Below, piece after piece: positions 1 through 10,003 of a DNA stretch of 64,000 nucleotides. A program made the position numbers and the translations under genes. The stretch lies in assembly GCA_031002005.1 (NCBI GenBank), contig CM061921.1, positions 123,596,597 to 123,660,596 of the forward strand, given 5' to 3'. Positions within the stretch are counted from its first letter, which is position 1, and each line of letters opens with the position of its first letter. The stretch is from Vandiemenella viatica (lineage: Eukaryota; Arthropoda; Insecta; Orthoptera; Morabidae). A model generated the notes under the pieces. It worked only from the letters and a program-made list of their open reading frames with translations, ran no database searches and had not been told where the DNA came from.

Positions 1-980
1 TTAAACTTTGTAGATTGGACACTATATTCTGTTTTCCTTTCCACATTAGTTACAATGAAAATTCTTATTTTAGACACATATGAAAATAAAATTAATAAGA
101 AACAAATTATATGAAATAGAATAAACAGGAAACAAATAAGTTAAACCCATTCCAACAAACGTAATACAAAACAAACTGTACATACAGTTTCTTAACATTA
201 AAATCATATAAATTCATTGATTATGTACAGTTGGTTATTCTGTACAAGTACTGAAGTAAAATTAAATGACAGGAGGTCAATTAACATCTATAATAGACCG
301 CCCCGAATATTAAATTATTAAATCTGACATAAGCATGTCGGAACCGAAAAGAAAATCAAAGAAAATAAACCCGCCATTGACTTTTCATAAATGCCTTGCA
401 CTAATTCAAATGGAGATTCTTAAGGATGACGCCATTTGTTTATTACAGAACTTTCACGTCATTCCGATATTAGCTTTCAGTGTCGAAGACAAGATTTATG
501 CCTCAAACCAGCGGTTCTTCGACTACTTGCGCTGAGGCTCATTAGTAATGTTTACAACTGGTGTCCTTCTCTATACCTGAGTTGTGAACCCCAGATAATG
601 ATCTTCCGAGAATCAACAGACTCAAAGACCTGCATGGCTGCAGTAAATACGCTATCTGTGCCATTATCAATGGCCTTTTGTTTACGAGACTCGCGCTTTC
701 AAGTTGTGACAAGTGCACTTCAGTTTCGTAACAAACAAAACTGATCCTATAAATCTTATTCATCTATCCCAGAGAGTATTTACATTTTTTTCTACAGGAG
801 ACATTAGTCGATTGCCACGAATTGTCTGTCAATCAGCGTGAGTCCGTCGATAAATTTAATAAATTCAATTGCTTCATGTCGCGCGTTTTCAGATTGTCAG
901 GATCGTTAACTGCTGTGCAAGTCATTATATTATAATTTTCATTGGTAAATTACTCGATCCTTCTATTACTATTACTCCGC
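1..980. other. AT-rich stretch with no recognised gene
   Basis: I see no domain, tRNA, terminal repeat or credible exon here. The short open frames at 335-535 and 436-744 overlap one another in different frames and translate to peptides with no motif I recognise. Confidence 0.5.
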
Positions 981-982
981 GA

Positions 983-1884
983 TTAACTAAAACTGTTTGG
1001 CGGAGGATGCTTTGCACCTATCCGAAAAGGTAATAGTTTGGAAGGGATATCTTTCAAATGACATGGGATTCGTGGCTTGACTTCGTGCTTAAGAATTCCT
1101 CTATTCATCTGATTAGTACATTTTCTCACTTTTTCAACGAAGAACTGGTCCTTAACAAGAACTGCCAAACGATGTGGATTAATCCCACTGTCGAACATAT
1201 TTGCCTCTGTAAAAGTACGAATAAACCTTTTTGAATCATTTATAGAAATGGCCGAAGGAAAGCATCGCAAACCTATTTTTATGTAACACGATCTTAATAA
1301 AACCTTGGTGTTACGCATCGAGATGGTCAAATGGGTAAGAATCGCAACCTATTTTTAGTTGAATGTGATCGTGATAAGTTGATTCAACAGTCAACACATT
1401 TTTGGACCGAAATATTCTTCTTGATTAGGATGAGTTTTTATGCACAAACCAAACTCTGAAGGGTTTTTTCAACAACCGTTTGCCATCTTAATCTCTTGAA
1501 GATTGCGCGACACGCATGCCACATCTTTTATTATCTGATAATGACTTAAAGAAAACAATCATATTCTTCATGCAGTAAACGCCTATGTTGATAAACCTCT
1601 CACATTTTTGCGGCAATCATCAAATCCTTTTCGTTCGCTCATGAAAGCAATTAAAATTCTTTTACTCAATATCTGTAAGGGTATTTATTCCCCTGAATCA
1701 ATGATCCAACGTTGTATGAACGTAACTCTGTTTCATCAACCTTCTCGCCAAATTTAAGTATGTACATTTCAACTTTTTCCGTCATCATATCTGGCATGTT
1801 TGATAGGTTGATAATGATGCCTACATGACGTTCCTGAGACGTCCATGAATCTTCATCTGGATGATAATTCTGTTTTCCGAACAT
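983..1884 (-). pseudogene. unrecognised minus-strand ORF remnants beside gag-like region
   Basis: Two minus-strand open frames (983-1330, 115 codons; 1666-1884, 72 codons) lie downstream, in the minus sense, of the coiled-coil gag-like remnant at 1.8-3.2 kb. Neither shows a motif I can name. Their position and strand fit the downstream part of the same decayed retroelement. I see no protease, reverse transcriptase or integrase signature, so this is placement only and they may be chance frames. Confidence 0.25.
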
Positions 1885-2210
1885 GCATTTTCACCGCATT
1901 CCACAGAATTTGGGGTGGCTTGAAACTTTCCAATTACAAGGTCCCAAGCTTTCCTTTGTTCCGACCTGCCAGCCAATGGAATTTCTCGAAACACCGTTGT
2001 GTAAGGTTGCAGTCGTTTGGTATCGGATTTAGCAGATGGTTTGGCGGTTCCAGTATGTGTACCGTTACTCAGATCACCGATACTGCTGACCCCTTGGTTT
2101 TGCGTACTCGGTGCCACGTCAAAAACCATCTCATTCCGGCCAATTTCAAGAAACCACTCAGAAAAACATTTCAAACCTCGCATTTGTAAGCGAGAATTTC
2201 CAGAGGGCAA

Positions 2211-2330
2211 GGAGTGATAAAATTGAGTCTCTGTGCATTCAAAATTGCAGACGGAAAATATCCAGCCGATGGAGTGAACAAATTGAGTTTCTGTGCATTC
2301 AAAATTGTGGACGGAAAATTTCCACCCGAT
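2211..2330 (-). repeat. 60-bp tandem duplication coding an in-frame 20-residue repeat
   Basis: Units 2211-2270 and 2271-2330 are both exactly 60 bp and nearly identical. Because 60 is divisible by three, the minus-strand frame reads the same 20-residue peptide twice, containing FSVHNFECTETQF and FSVCNFECTETQF. Confidence 0.9.
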
Positions 2331-2943
2331 GTTTAGAGATCGGGAATTCAGTGGACCGTTTCGCTTATCTCCGAGCAATGAAATGTTGACGGACACTTCT
2401 CTGGCTTTAAGGAAGCACATGTACTGTGAATCTCTCGCCTCATGTCCTAGGAATGTCTTGTATTTTCCTGACTGAAGTCCCTATCCTATCGGCCCATGAT
2501 CACGTAAACAACTGAAATCCCTGAGCTCAGGAATTTTTGCTTTCAAGCAGCAAATTTCTTTCATTAGAAGCTGAGTGTTGCTTTCATCAAACGTCTCATT
2601 CGCAATCTGTAATTTTTCCTCAAATTGATCGCAGTGATCATACTCAGATTCTACCGTGGTTTCCCCGCGATTTTTAAAGTTAACAGCGGCAGAATTACTT
2701 ATTTCGGTCACACTGGCGTTCAGCTTTATACCGACTCCTTAGTTCGCATTCTTCAATGAATCACAAACTACTCCAACCTCATCAGCAGGCTTTTCCACCG
2801 CTGGGACGCTCTTTCGCATTCCAACTCTACATTCTCTTATTTCTTGACAGATTTCATCACGAACGTTGCATATCTTATTATTTAAAAAATTTTTAAGAGC
2901 GAAATCTGTGAATCAAAAAGATTCTTTTGACGCTTCTCTTGAG

Positions 2944-3130
2944 AATCGAAACGCCTATTTAATTCTTTCTTCAACGAGTCAGAATTCCTTTTATTTTCCA
3001 TCCCTTGCGCATCGAAACGTTTGTTTAATGCAGTTCCTTTTGCGAATCAAAATTCTTTTTATTTTCCATCGCTTGCGCGTCAAATTTCTTGTTTAATTCC
3101 GCCTTCAACGAATCAGAATTTCTTTTTATT
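2944..3130 (-). repeat. three tandem units of about 67 bp in gag-like region
   Basis: Units begin at about 2944, 3011 and 3079. Each carries an AATCGAAACG- or GTCAAATTTC-like start, a TTTAATTC block, a CGAATCAGAATT-like block and TTTTATTTTCCATC followed by a TTGCGC junction. On the minus strand they encode about 22-residue coiled-coil repeats. Length differences of one or two bases between units break the frame. Confidence 0.8.
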
Positions 3131-3299
3131 AATTCACCCAGCGCGGTAAGCAGTGTGTCTTGCAATTGCAATGACTGCTATGGCAATTTTGCCATGTTTG
3201 GTGACGCACAACGTGCTTCCTGATTTGGTTGTGTGGGTGGGTTTTGTATTCTTCCACTTTCAAGGGGTCGGATAAGTATCCATCTTTTTCCCGTCTAGT

Positions 3300-3617
3300 T
3301 GTCGTATTTTATTAGGATTATTATCATCGTATTTTGATGTGTTATCGTCGTGTTGCTATTCCAATAAATATACTTCCCAAGTCTTGTGTCGAAACTTCAA
3401 ATTAACCATTCATTTAATTCATCGATCTTTATTTCCTTTATACTTTACTAATTCGTATCCAAAGATTACGAAGGTCCTCTATAAGCAGCAACTAAGTATC
3501 TTCAACCCCAAACGTTCACACTCAACCTTCTTGCTCGCCCGCTGGTTCTTGTTACGCTGTTGTTTCCCTAGCAACCAACCGTTTTTTCTCTTTATAACTT
3601 CTCCATGTTATGCCACA
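3300..3617 (-). repeat. 3' LTR of the outer element
   Basis: This copy aligns along its whole length with 14784-15105, roughly nine bases in ten by eye, including a long near-identical core around 3460-3560. On the minus strand it starts TGTGGCATAAC and ends TACGACA. The purine tract just inside it and the TAGT outside it mark it as the 3' LTR. Confidence 0.75.
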
Positions 3618-3629
3618 ACCCTCCCCAAG
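3618..3629 (-). other. polypurine tract of outer element
   Basis: Minus strand CTTGGGGAGGGT lies immediately upstream of the LTR start. This is where plus-strand priming of an LTR element occurs. Confidence 0.55.
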
Positions 3630-4597
3630 TTTATCATATCTTTGTAAAAAGAAATTGGTAAACTTTTTGAGAGCTTATATTGGGACCTTTGTACTCTTCT
3701 CTCTGTCATTAATTACATTACATATACAACTTTTCCAAAATCACAACAATGAAAAAAAAAACACAATGAAACACTCCTTTTCAAATCCTGTCACGGGATT
3801 GCAATGCTGTCATCAGTCCACTCTTACTACACTGACATGAAAAGTCTGTAACAATTACATTTTAGTATCATTAGCCTTATCAGCTAGATCAAATCAAAAC
3901 ATGAAAACAAAATTTGTTGCAACAAATATTTGTATTAACATAACAATTCATCAGTGTGTAAAATTTTTTAAATTTTAACCTCCAGACTCATCGGAGTACA
4001 TAGCTAGTAGGTATTTACAAATGTGACCTTTATCGTAATTGTAACTACTTTCTTGACATTTGCATATTTTTCTTTCAAGATATGTATATTACATATAATA
4101 AATAAAAGGCTGATTCTTCAAATATAAAATCCATATAACCACCTAAACGTGAGTTTCTGAATGAATGATTCATTTATAGGAAAAAAAGGTACCTGGACCT
4201 TAAAAATATATAATAGGATCATAAGCTTGAGGCAATATAAAGCCATATTTCACAAAACAAGTGACTCATTTACACCACTTCTGTGGTCTTTGCTTCAAAA
4301 TACTTTCATAACAGTTACTCATAATAAGAGTCAACATAAAACATGTCTGTATTTTATTAACAATGGACTACATCTACATCAACTGAACTGTGTGGTGTCT
4401 GTTTAAAGGGTTTGAGGGCAATGGCATTATATCTTTTTCTAATCTTTTATTCATTTGTGTAGGCTACTGTATACTAGTTCTCATTGTCCCTACTAATTAC
4501 TTTATATGATCCTTCATATAAGAATTTAAATATCTTTATCTCGTTGTTTTCTTTTTAAAAATGAGTTCAAAACTTGCTACCGAAGTAGAGTCGTTTC
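3630..4597. other. non-coding interior of outer LTR element
   Basis: AT-rich sequence between the purine tract and the pyrimidine-rich tandem repeat. Short open frames (3610-3840, 4161-4406) show no domain. By position it is the 3' part of the outer element's interior. Confidence 0.4.
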
Positions 4598-4767
4598 TTC
4601 CAACTTTCTTCTTTTCTTTCTTCATTCATCCTACTCACATTCTTTGCTTCTTCACACAAATGCAACTTCTTCCTCTTTCGATTTTTCCAACTTTATTCGT
4701 TCTCTCTTCCTTTCTTCCTATTCACGTTCTTTGCTTCTTCATGCAGATGCAATTTCCTCCTCTTTCG
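4598..4767. repeat. 83-bp pyrimidine-rich tandem duplication
   Basis: Units 4598-4680 and 4685-4767 share TTCCAACTTT, a TTCTTTGCTTCTTCA core and TCCTCTTTCG at the end. On the minus strand this purine-rich block is read through in frame from the LINE reverse transcriptase, giving a highly basic tail that is not part of any RT domain. Confidence 0.85.
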
Positions 4768-4790
4768 TCTTACCCCCTTTCTGCAAGATA

Positions 4791-6207
4791 GATAGATAGT
4801 ATCATCTGCAAAGAGCACTATGTGTTCATTATCACCTAGTATATGTGGAAGATCATTTATATAGATTAAGAACAGCAGAGGGCCAAGAATTGAACCCTGA
4901 GGCACACCACATTTAACTATACCCCATTCTGAGTTTATAACATCTCCTGTATTAGCATCTTTCAGTGATACACATTGCTTTCTATTTTCCAGGTATGATT
5001 TAAACCAAAGTCCTGGCTTACCACTAACTCCATAGTGATCTAATTTACCTAGTAGAATATCATGATCAACACAGTCAAAAGCCTTAGCAAGATCACAGAA
5101 TATACCTAGGGAATTTAGTTTTTTATGCATTGATTCCAGTATGTTGTTTACAAAAGCAAAAATTGCTGAATCTGTTGAAACGCCTTGTCTAAAACCAAAC
5201 TGTACTTTACTGAGTAGGTCATTCTTTTGTAGATGTGCATACACCCTTCTGTACATTGCTTTTTCAAAGATTTTTGAAAATGCTGGTAGAAGTGATATTG
5301 GTCTGTAATTCTCAATCTTTGAGGTATCACCCTTTTTATAAAGCGGTTTGATTATTGACTTCTTGAGTGAGTCAGGGAAGATACTTTCTTCAAAAGAACT
5401 ATTACAAATGTGACTAATAACTCTACTAATGCTGGTGTTAAATTGTTTCATTACATGGGTTGAAACCTCATCATAACTAAATGAATTTTTATTTTTGAGG
5501 GATTTAATAATTTTTTCAATTTCATTTTTACTGGTGGGAAATAGAGACATAGGTGCTGCTTTTGGTGACAAGGATTTAAGTATTGCTATAGCATCCATAT
5601 TCCCAATACATTTTCCTTTTATTTTTTCAGCAACTGTTAAGAAGTATTTATTGAAAGCACTTCCTACATATGAGGGGTCATTTACAAGTTTATCATTAAT
5701 GCTTATAGATATAGCAGTTTCTCTTTTAATAATGTTCCAAACACTTTTTATCTTATTATCTGAACTACTAATCTCATCGTTTATGGCCAAACGTTTAGCT
5801 TCTTTTACTACTTTGGTTAAAATTCTACAGTAAGTTTTGTAATGTTGTCTGAGAAGCATATTATCAGTATTCCTAACTTTTACATACAATTCCCTTTTAT
5901 GTCTGCAAGATGTTTTGATACCAACTGTAACCCAATTTTTGTTTAATTGTTTTTGACCAATTGGAGCTAGTTTTGTGGGGAGACACCTTTCATAAATTTC
6001 CAAAAACCTTTGGTGAAAGTAATTGAATTTATTATTTACCCCTTTTAATTTATAAACAGTGCTCCAGTCCTCATTGAGAAGTTCATCATTTAATGTTTTT
6101 ATTGAATTGTTCTTTAATGGCCTAACTCTGACAAATCCTTTCTTTTTGTTATTTTCATTTCCCACAACATCCAACTGACAAACCATTTTCCATTGGAATT
6201 GTTCCAT
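4791..6207 (-). pseudogene. LINE reverse transcriptase, C-terminally truncated
   Basis: The minus-strand frame is open for about 470 codons of recognisable protein. It holds the RT motifs in order: NYRPISLLPAFSKIFEKAMY, VQFGFRQGVSTDSAIF, the first catalytic aspartate in DLAKAFDCVDHDILL, GVPQGSILGPLLFLIYINDL and the catalytic box VLFADDT. This matches the CR1/L2/Jockey-type RT fold. The linker between endonuclease and RT (about 6200-5700) is also present. The apparent start Met at 6207 is only where the frame opens: the endonuclease frame continues to about 6180 in another frame, so a frameshift joins them. After FADDT the domain ends and the frame continues into repetitive DNA to 4693, so thumb and C-terminal regions are missing. 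Confidence 0.9.
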
Positions 6208-6214
6208 TTATTTC

Positions 6215-6812
6215 TAATTTATTGTGTTCTACAAAAATGTTATCAATAATGGTACTACTATCTTTTTGTATTCTAGTTGGGAAATTTACAGTTTGATAGA
6301 GATTGAATGATCTAAGCATTCCTAGAAGATAATCAGTCTGGTTACATTCTACAGCAAAATTTATGTTGAAGTCTCCACAGAGGGGATAATTTCCCTTTTA
6401 GTTCGTGATAAATTTAGTAGAACCGCTTCAAGTTATTACAAAATTTACTGAAGTCTCCTGTGGGAGCCCTATAAACTGTCAGCACTATAAGATATTTGTT
6501 TTCTAATTCTAACTGTGTTGCACAACATTCAAAATCTTGTTCTATACAGTATTTACTTACATCTAATGATTTTGTTTCAGTATTTTCTGTTACATATATT
6601 GCTGCACCACCCATTCTCATCTCTGACCTGCAATAACATGAAGCTAATCTATATCCAACAAATGGGAGGAGACATATTTCAGAATTCTTCAGATGATGTT
6701 CTGTCAGACATACAATATTTATGTTAATATTCAATGATTTTTTGGTTTCTTCTATAGATATTATCAACTCATCAAGTTTCCTTGAGATACCCCTAATGTT
6801 CTGATGGAACAA
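6215..6812 (-). pseudogene. LINE AP-like endonuclease domain, frameshifted
   Basis: Minus-strand peptide MFHQNIRGISRKLDELI opens the domain (QN-R-G motif), followed by IVCLTEHHL with the catalytic TEHHL box, RMGGAAIYV, and YLIVLTVYRAPTGDFSKF. The 6812-6414 frame stops after about 132 codons. The GDFN-containing second half continues in another frame between about 6400 and 6215. It supplies the target-nicking activity in this family and lies just upstream of the RT. Confidence 0.85.
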
Positions 6813-6868
6813 AGCTATTTTAGACTGACATTCTTTATTTTTGACTGTAATATCATTATGTACATTTC

Positions 6869-7330
6869 TTAAATAACTCTTCCTACTCTTGACGTTTGGC
6901 CTAAAAAAGACTGAGTCCTACCACCAATTACCACTGGGATGGGGTTCACATCCAACCTGCCTCTCCTGATGCTACTGGCAATCAGTTGCGTTAGCTTCTG
7001 CTTGCCCCGAACATTCAGGTGGAGTCCATGGGAGGTATGGTCACTCCGTGTTATGCCAGAAACATCTATCAGACCAATGTGTGTTCGGTCAGCCTGACAC
7101 AATGCACGCTTCAGATCTGCCTGTGTACGCTGTACATGACCACGCATCCAGGGTTGATCATAACGTTTGAAGAGGTCAACAAAACCAACATTGGTGTGAG
7201 TGGTGTTTTTAGCAATGTTGTCAATGTCTGTTTCAACACAATAATTGAGATTTCTGGACAGACTATTTCCAGGACCCCCAACAATAATTATATGATCCTC
7301 TTTAGTAAGATCTTTCCCCAGGTTTGAAAA
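6869..7330 (-). pseudogene. SGNH-esterase-like part of LINE ORF1
   Basis: On the minus strand, about 7330-7147 reads HIIIVGGPGNSLDRNLNY and then VGFVDLFKRYDQPWMRGH. The next piece (7147-6869) contains SDHTSHGLHLNVRGKQKL, which has the Asp-x-x-His-like arrangement of SGNH hydrolase C-termini seen in many LINE ORF1 proteins. Stops interrupt the frame. It lies between the coiled coil and the endonuclease, as expected for ORF1. Confidence 0.6.
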
Positions 7331-7502
7331 TATTTCTTTTCTCCTTTTTTGTCGTAAACTTCTGCTGTACTGAGATAACGAGACTGCTAAAATTCCTAGC
7401 CATTTCTTGATCAGATAAATCTACTTCCTTCTTCAATCCTGCTGTTTTCACAACCTGCTGCTTCCACAACCTGTTCTCGCATTATTTCCTCTATTTCAGG
7501 AT

Positions 7503-8419
7503 TCATGCCATGAAAGGACTATCGCCCAACAATAAGGTCTTCACAGGGGACGTAACATGATTCAAGTATATACTTATTTTTTTTCCATGTTTCATATTTT
7601 TTAGTTTATCTCCTAGTGTATCAAAGTTTTGGACTAAGCAGGTGGTGGCTGTTTTTTGCCTTACTACTTCTGTACGAGTTTCATGTTGTTGTGTAGCTAA
7701 TGTATTGAGGTCTGTATCTATTTTCTTCACTTGATTACCCATTTTCGAGTAGCTCTGCTCCAATATACAGATGTTATCTCCTGAAGTATTCACTTTTAAT
7801 GTTAAATCCATAATGGCTAGGCCAGTGATTTCTCCGTGTGTCTTTATCATGTCTATTTGGTTTGTTAATTTGTACGTATTTTTCTCACAAAACATTTTAC
7901 TAGCTTCTACTTCTTCTTTAATAGTACTTATTTGAGTAGTAACACTGTGGAATTGTGAAGTAAACTGATCCGTTAAGACCTTATGTGATTTCTTAATTTC
8001 TGACAACTCGAATTCTAATTGTGATTGTGATTGTCTAGCGTGTTCTGATATGTCATTCATTTTTTTAGCCAACTCAGATTTTACCTGTGACTGTGATTGT
8101 TTGACTTGTTACGTTATCTCAAATTTTTCTTGCAGTCAACTGAAATTTTAATTGTAACTGTGATTGCTTAACTTGTTCCAATATTTCGGACTGTGGTTAC
8201 GTATTTGTAGCTAATTCAGGTTTTAACTGTGAAAAGATTGCTTCAATTCAGAAATCTCTGAAGACAGTTGATTGTTCACGTCCGATTCCGGCCCGTTATC
8301 GTTGCTCGGTACTAGTGTGTCAACATGGGTAACCGGTGATGATTTCTCAGGAAACCCATAAAAATCTTCCGAAACGTCATTACTGTTGTGTGAACGAAGA
8401 CTTTCCCGGCGTGTCGATG
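7503..8419 (-). pseudogene. LINE ORF1 N-terminus and coiled coil
   Basis: The minus-strand frame 8072-7503 (189 codons) is a coiled coil rich in Gln, Ser, Lys and Thr (QSQSQLEFELSEIKKSHK). Upstream, 8419-8223 is an acidic, Ser-rich segment (NDVSEDFYGFPEKSSPV) continuous with the palindrome. Between about 8015 and 8235 the DNA repeats a TGTGACTGTGATTG-containing unit several times, expanding the coiled coil. Stops at 8073-8220 break it. ORF1 proteins of this kind bind the element RNA; here it is decayed. Confidence 0.6.
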
Positions 8420-8647
8420 CAATGAACTCTTCACAGGTTTGCTGCCGGATAGCGTTTGTAAACGACGAGCTTTCGGCGACCAACTCCGTCGCCATCTTCG
8501 GGTCTGATGTTAGCGCTGCGGCGACCAGAGCTGCAGCTCTGGTCGCCGCAGCGCTAACATCAGACCCGAAGATGGCGACGGAGTTGGTCGCCGAAAGCTC
8601 GTCGTTTACAAACGCTATCCGGCAGCAAACCTGTGAAGAGTTCATTG
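8420..8647. repeat. perfect 228-bp palindrome without spacer
   Basis: The left arm 8420-8533 (starts CAATGAACTC) and right arm 8534-8647 (ends GAGTTCATTG) are exact reverse complements by my reading, meeting at CTG|CAG. Both strands therefore encode the same 75-residue peptide. The left arm is continuous with the LINE ORF1 N-terminus; the right arm is an inverted copy of it. Confidence 0.95.
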
Positions 8648-8654
8648 TCATTAC

Positions 8655-9984
8655 TGTTGTAACGTCTACCTTGGGGACGTTTACTTTTGGGTCGTACTGT
8701 TTTATCATTAGCAAAATTATCAATTTGGAATATCAAAAGTCATACTTAATCTTCAGCTCATCACATGAAATATTATTGTAATGAATAGGAAAACTGAAAA
8801 TTGGGTGTACAATTTATTATTGTGAAATTAGTCAAACATGAAGTTTGTTTTTATTCTGAGGTTAACAATTACATATCATTGAATATCAAACAGCTAGAGC
8901 AAAATCTCAGGGTCATTGCAAAATCTCAGGGTCATTACTGGGTGGAACGATTGCATGAGCTTCCGTCCGGGCCGTAGCTTTTACCATTGTTCACAGCCCA
9001 GGTCAGCGACCAGGTAAGACCAGCGCCACATGCGGTCTTTCAGCTTCCTCGAACGCACCGCGTGATGGCAGCGTCCCCAGGTGCCGACTCGTACTCCGCG
9101 AAAATCACTTCGGCCGTACTAGATGAAGATCTGCACCAGAATGTCTCGTCGTCCGTCCTTCTCCTCCGAGCAAGACTCTGTACTTGTCGTAATGCGATGT
9201 CGGGTCCGGCTCTTGGCGAATCACCGCAATCCGCGCCAAAGGAACAGCGTCACATTGGCCCAGAACAGACAAGAAAAAATACCAACACGGCAATAAATTG
9301 AGGCGGCTTCTCTATTGGCTGGATCGTCTTCCCCTACTCTCATAAAGCACTCATTTACTAGGAAACGTCACTAAGGTTTATTTTTGCTAGTCCGCGCCAG
9401 TTTTTCGGCGGGAACTTTCCGAAACGTGCGAAAATAGAAAGCGGGTCTCAGTTATTTATGGGGGTTATAAATCCGCTTTATGTCCACGTTGAGAAGGACG
9501 TTGTCAGCACCCCCCAAGGTGCGTGTAAATCTGGACGCTTTAGTTCCGTCACGTTTCTGTTCGTTGACACGACGCATCGGCAATATTCACACATACCGTG
9601 GGATCACTTAGTGCCTAATGGCACTGTACCTTTTAATTCATTACAACTACCCCATCACCCGTACAATTGAAAATTATTCTATGGGATAATTTTCAATTCA
9701 GTTTTTCACTATAACTTCACTTATTTCTGGTCATTGGGTTAATGTTCCTTGTGAGTGAGATTAGTTCGTTGTAATATTCTCTAACTGTTTGTGATCTTTG
9801 TTAATAGTTACATTACCAAACTTCTTAAGATACACCCATTTTCAGTTTTCCTATTCATTACAATAATATTTCATGTGATGAGCTGAAGATTAAGTATGAC
9901 TTTTGATATTCCAAATTGATAATTTTGCTAATGATAAAACAGTACGACCCAAAAGTAAACGTCCCCAAGGTAGACGTTACAACA
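8655..9984 (+). repeat. 5' LTR, complete, about 1330 bp
   Basis: It begins TGTTGTAACGTCTACC and ends GGTAGACGTTACAACA. The outer 155 bases (8655-8809) are reverse-complementary to the last 154 (9831-9984) with only a one-base length difference, which is very long for LTR termini. Inside are a 19-bp direct duplication (GCAAAATCTCAGGGTCATT twice, about 8899-8936), an AATAAA at about 9293, a possible TATA (GGTTATAAATCC, about 9461) and a hairpin at 9665-9698. Confidence 0.8.
9665..9698. repeat. 13-bp hairpin in LTR
   Basis: Arms AATTGAAAATTAT and ATAATTTTCAATT flank an eight-base loop TCTATGGG. The corresponding part of LTR2 has been deleted. Confidence 0.85.
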
Positions 9985-10003
9985 TGGCACCCTAAACGTG
10001 GAG
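9985..10003 (+). other. primer-binding site, tRNA-Lys-like
   Basis: TGGCACCCTAAACGTGGAGC follows the LTR end with no gap. It resembles the complement of the 3' end of arthropod tRNA-Lys(CTT), with a few changes that may reflect decay. Confidence 0.6.

Larger units (their letters stand above)
1821..3230 (-). pseudogene. decayed gag-like coiled-coil protein of an LTR retroelement
   Basis: On the minus strand, from about 3230 leftwards, broken frames give polar peptides rich in Lys, Glu, Gln and Asn. One runs LGELIKRNSDSLKAELNKKF, a heptad-like coiled coil. A second piece (2481-2711) and a third (1821-2420, 199 codons) follow. This resembles the N-terminal half of gag proteins of insect Ty3-type elements, and the second element's gag at 11.1-12.3 kb has the same style. 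Stops and frame changes show it is dead. No zinc knuckle is visible. Two sets of internal repeats lie within it (2211-2330 and 2944-3130). The family call is inference from composition and repeat structure; I could not assign a lineage. Confidence 0.45.
4790..8647 (-). mobile_element. CR1/L2-like LINE, 5' end present, 3' end missing
   Basis: Read on the minus strand the order is: ORF1 N-terminus at 8420-8250, coiled coil (8072-7503), an SGNH-esterase-like segment (about 7330-6869), an AP-endonuclease domain (6812 to about 6215) and reverse transcriptase (6207 to about 4800). Frames are broken at several joins. The RT stops just after the FADDT box, where the sequence changes to GATA repeats and a pyrimidine tandem repeat, so the C-terminal part of RT and the 3' UTR are absent. 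The 5' end runs into a perfect palindrome. This is the reverse of the usual 5' truncation of LINEs. It sits within the outer LTR element. Confidence 0.8.

Noticed and set aside
4561..4791. 76-codon plus-strand ORF with repeated FLPTFFFSFF-like peptide
   Set aside because: Product of the 83-bp pyrimidine-rich tandem duplication.
8223..8781. Two ORFs on opposite strands with an identical 75-residue peptide
   Set aside because: The identity is produced by the perfect palindrome and is not two genes.
9105..9293. 62-codon minus-strand ORF present identically at 13566-13754
   Set aside because: Conserved only because the two LTRs are near-identical; no evidence of coding.
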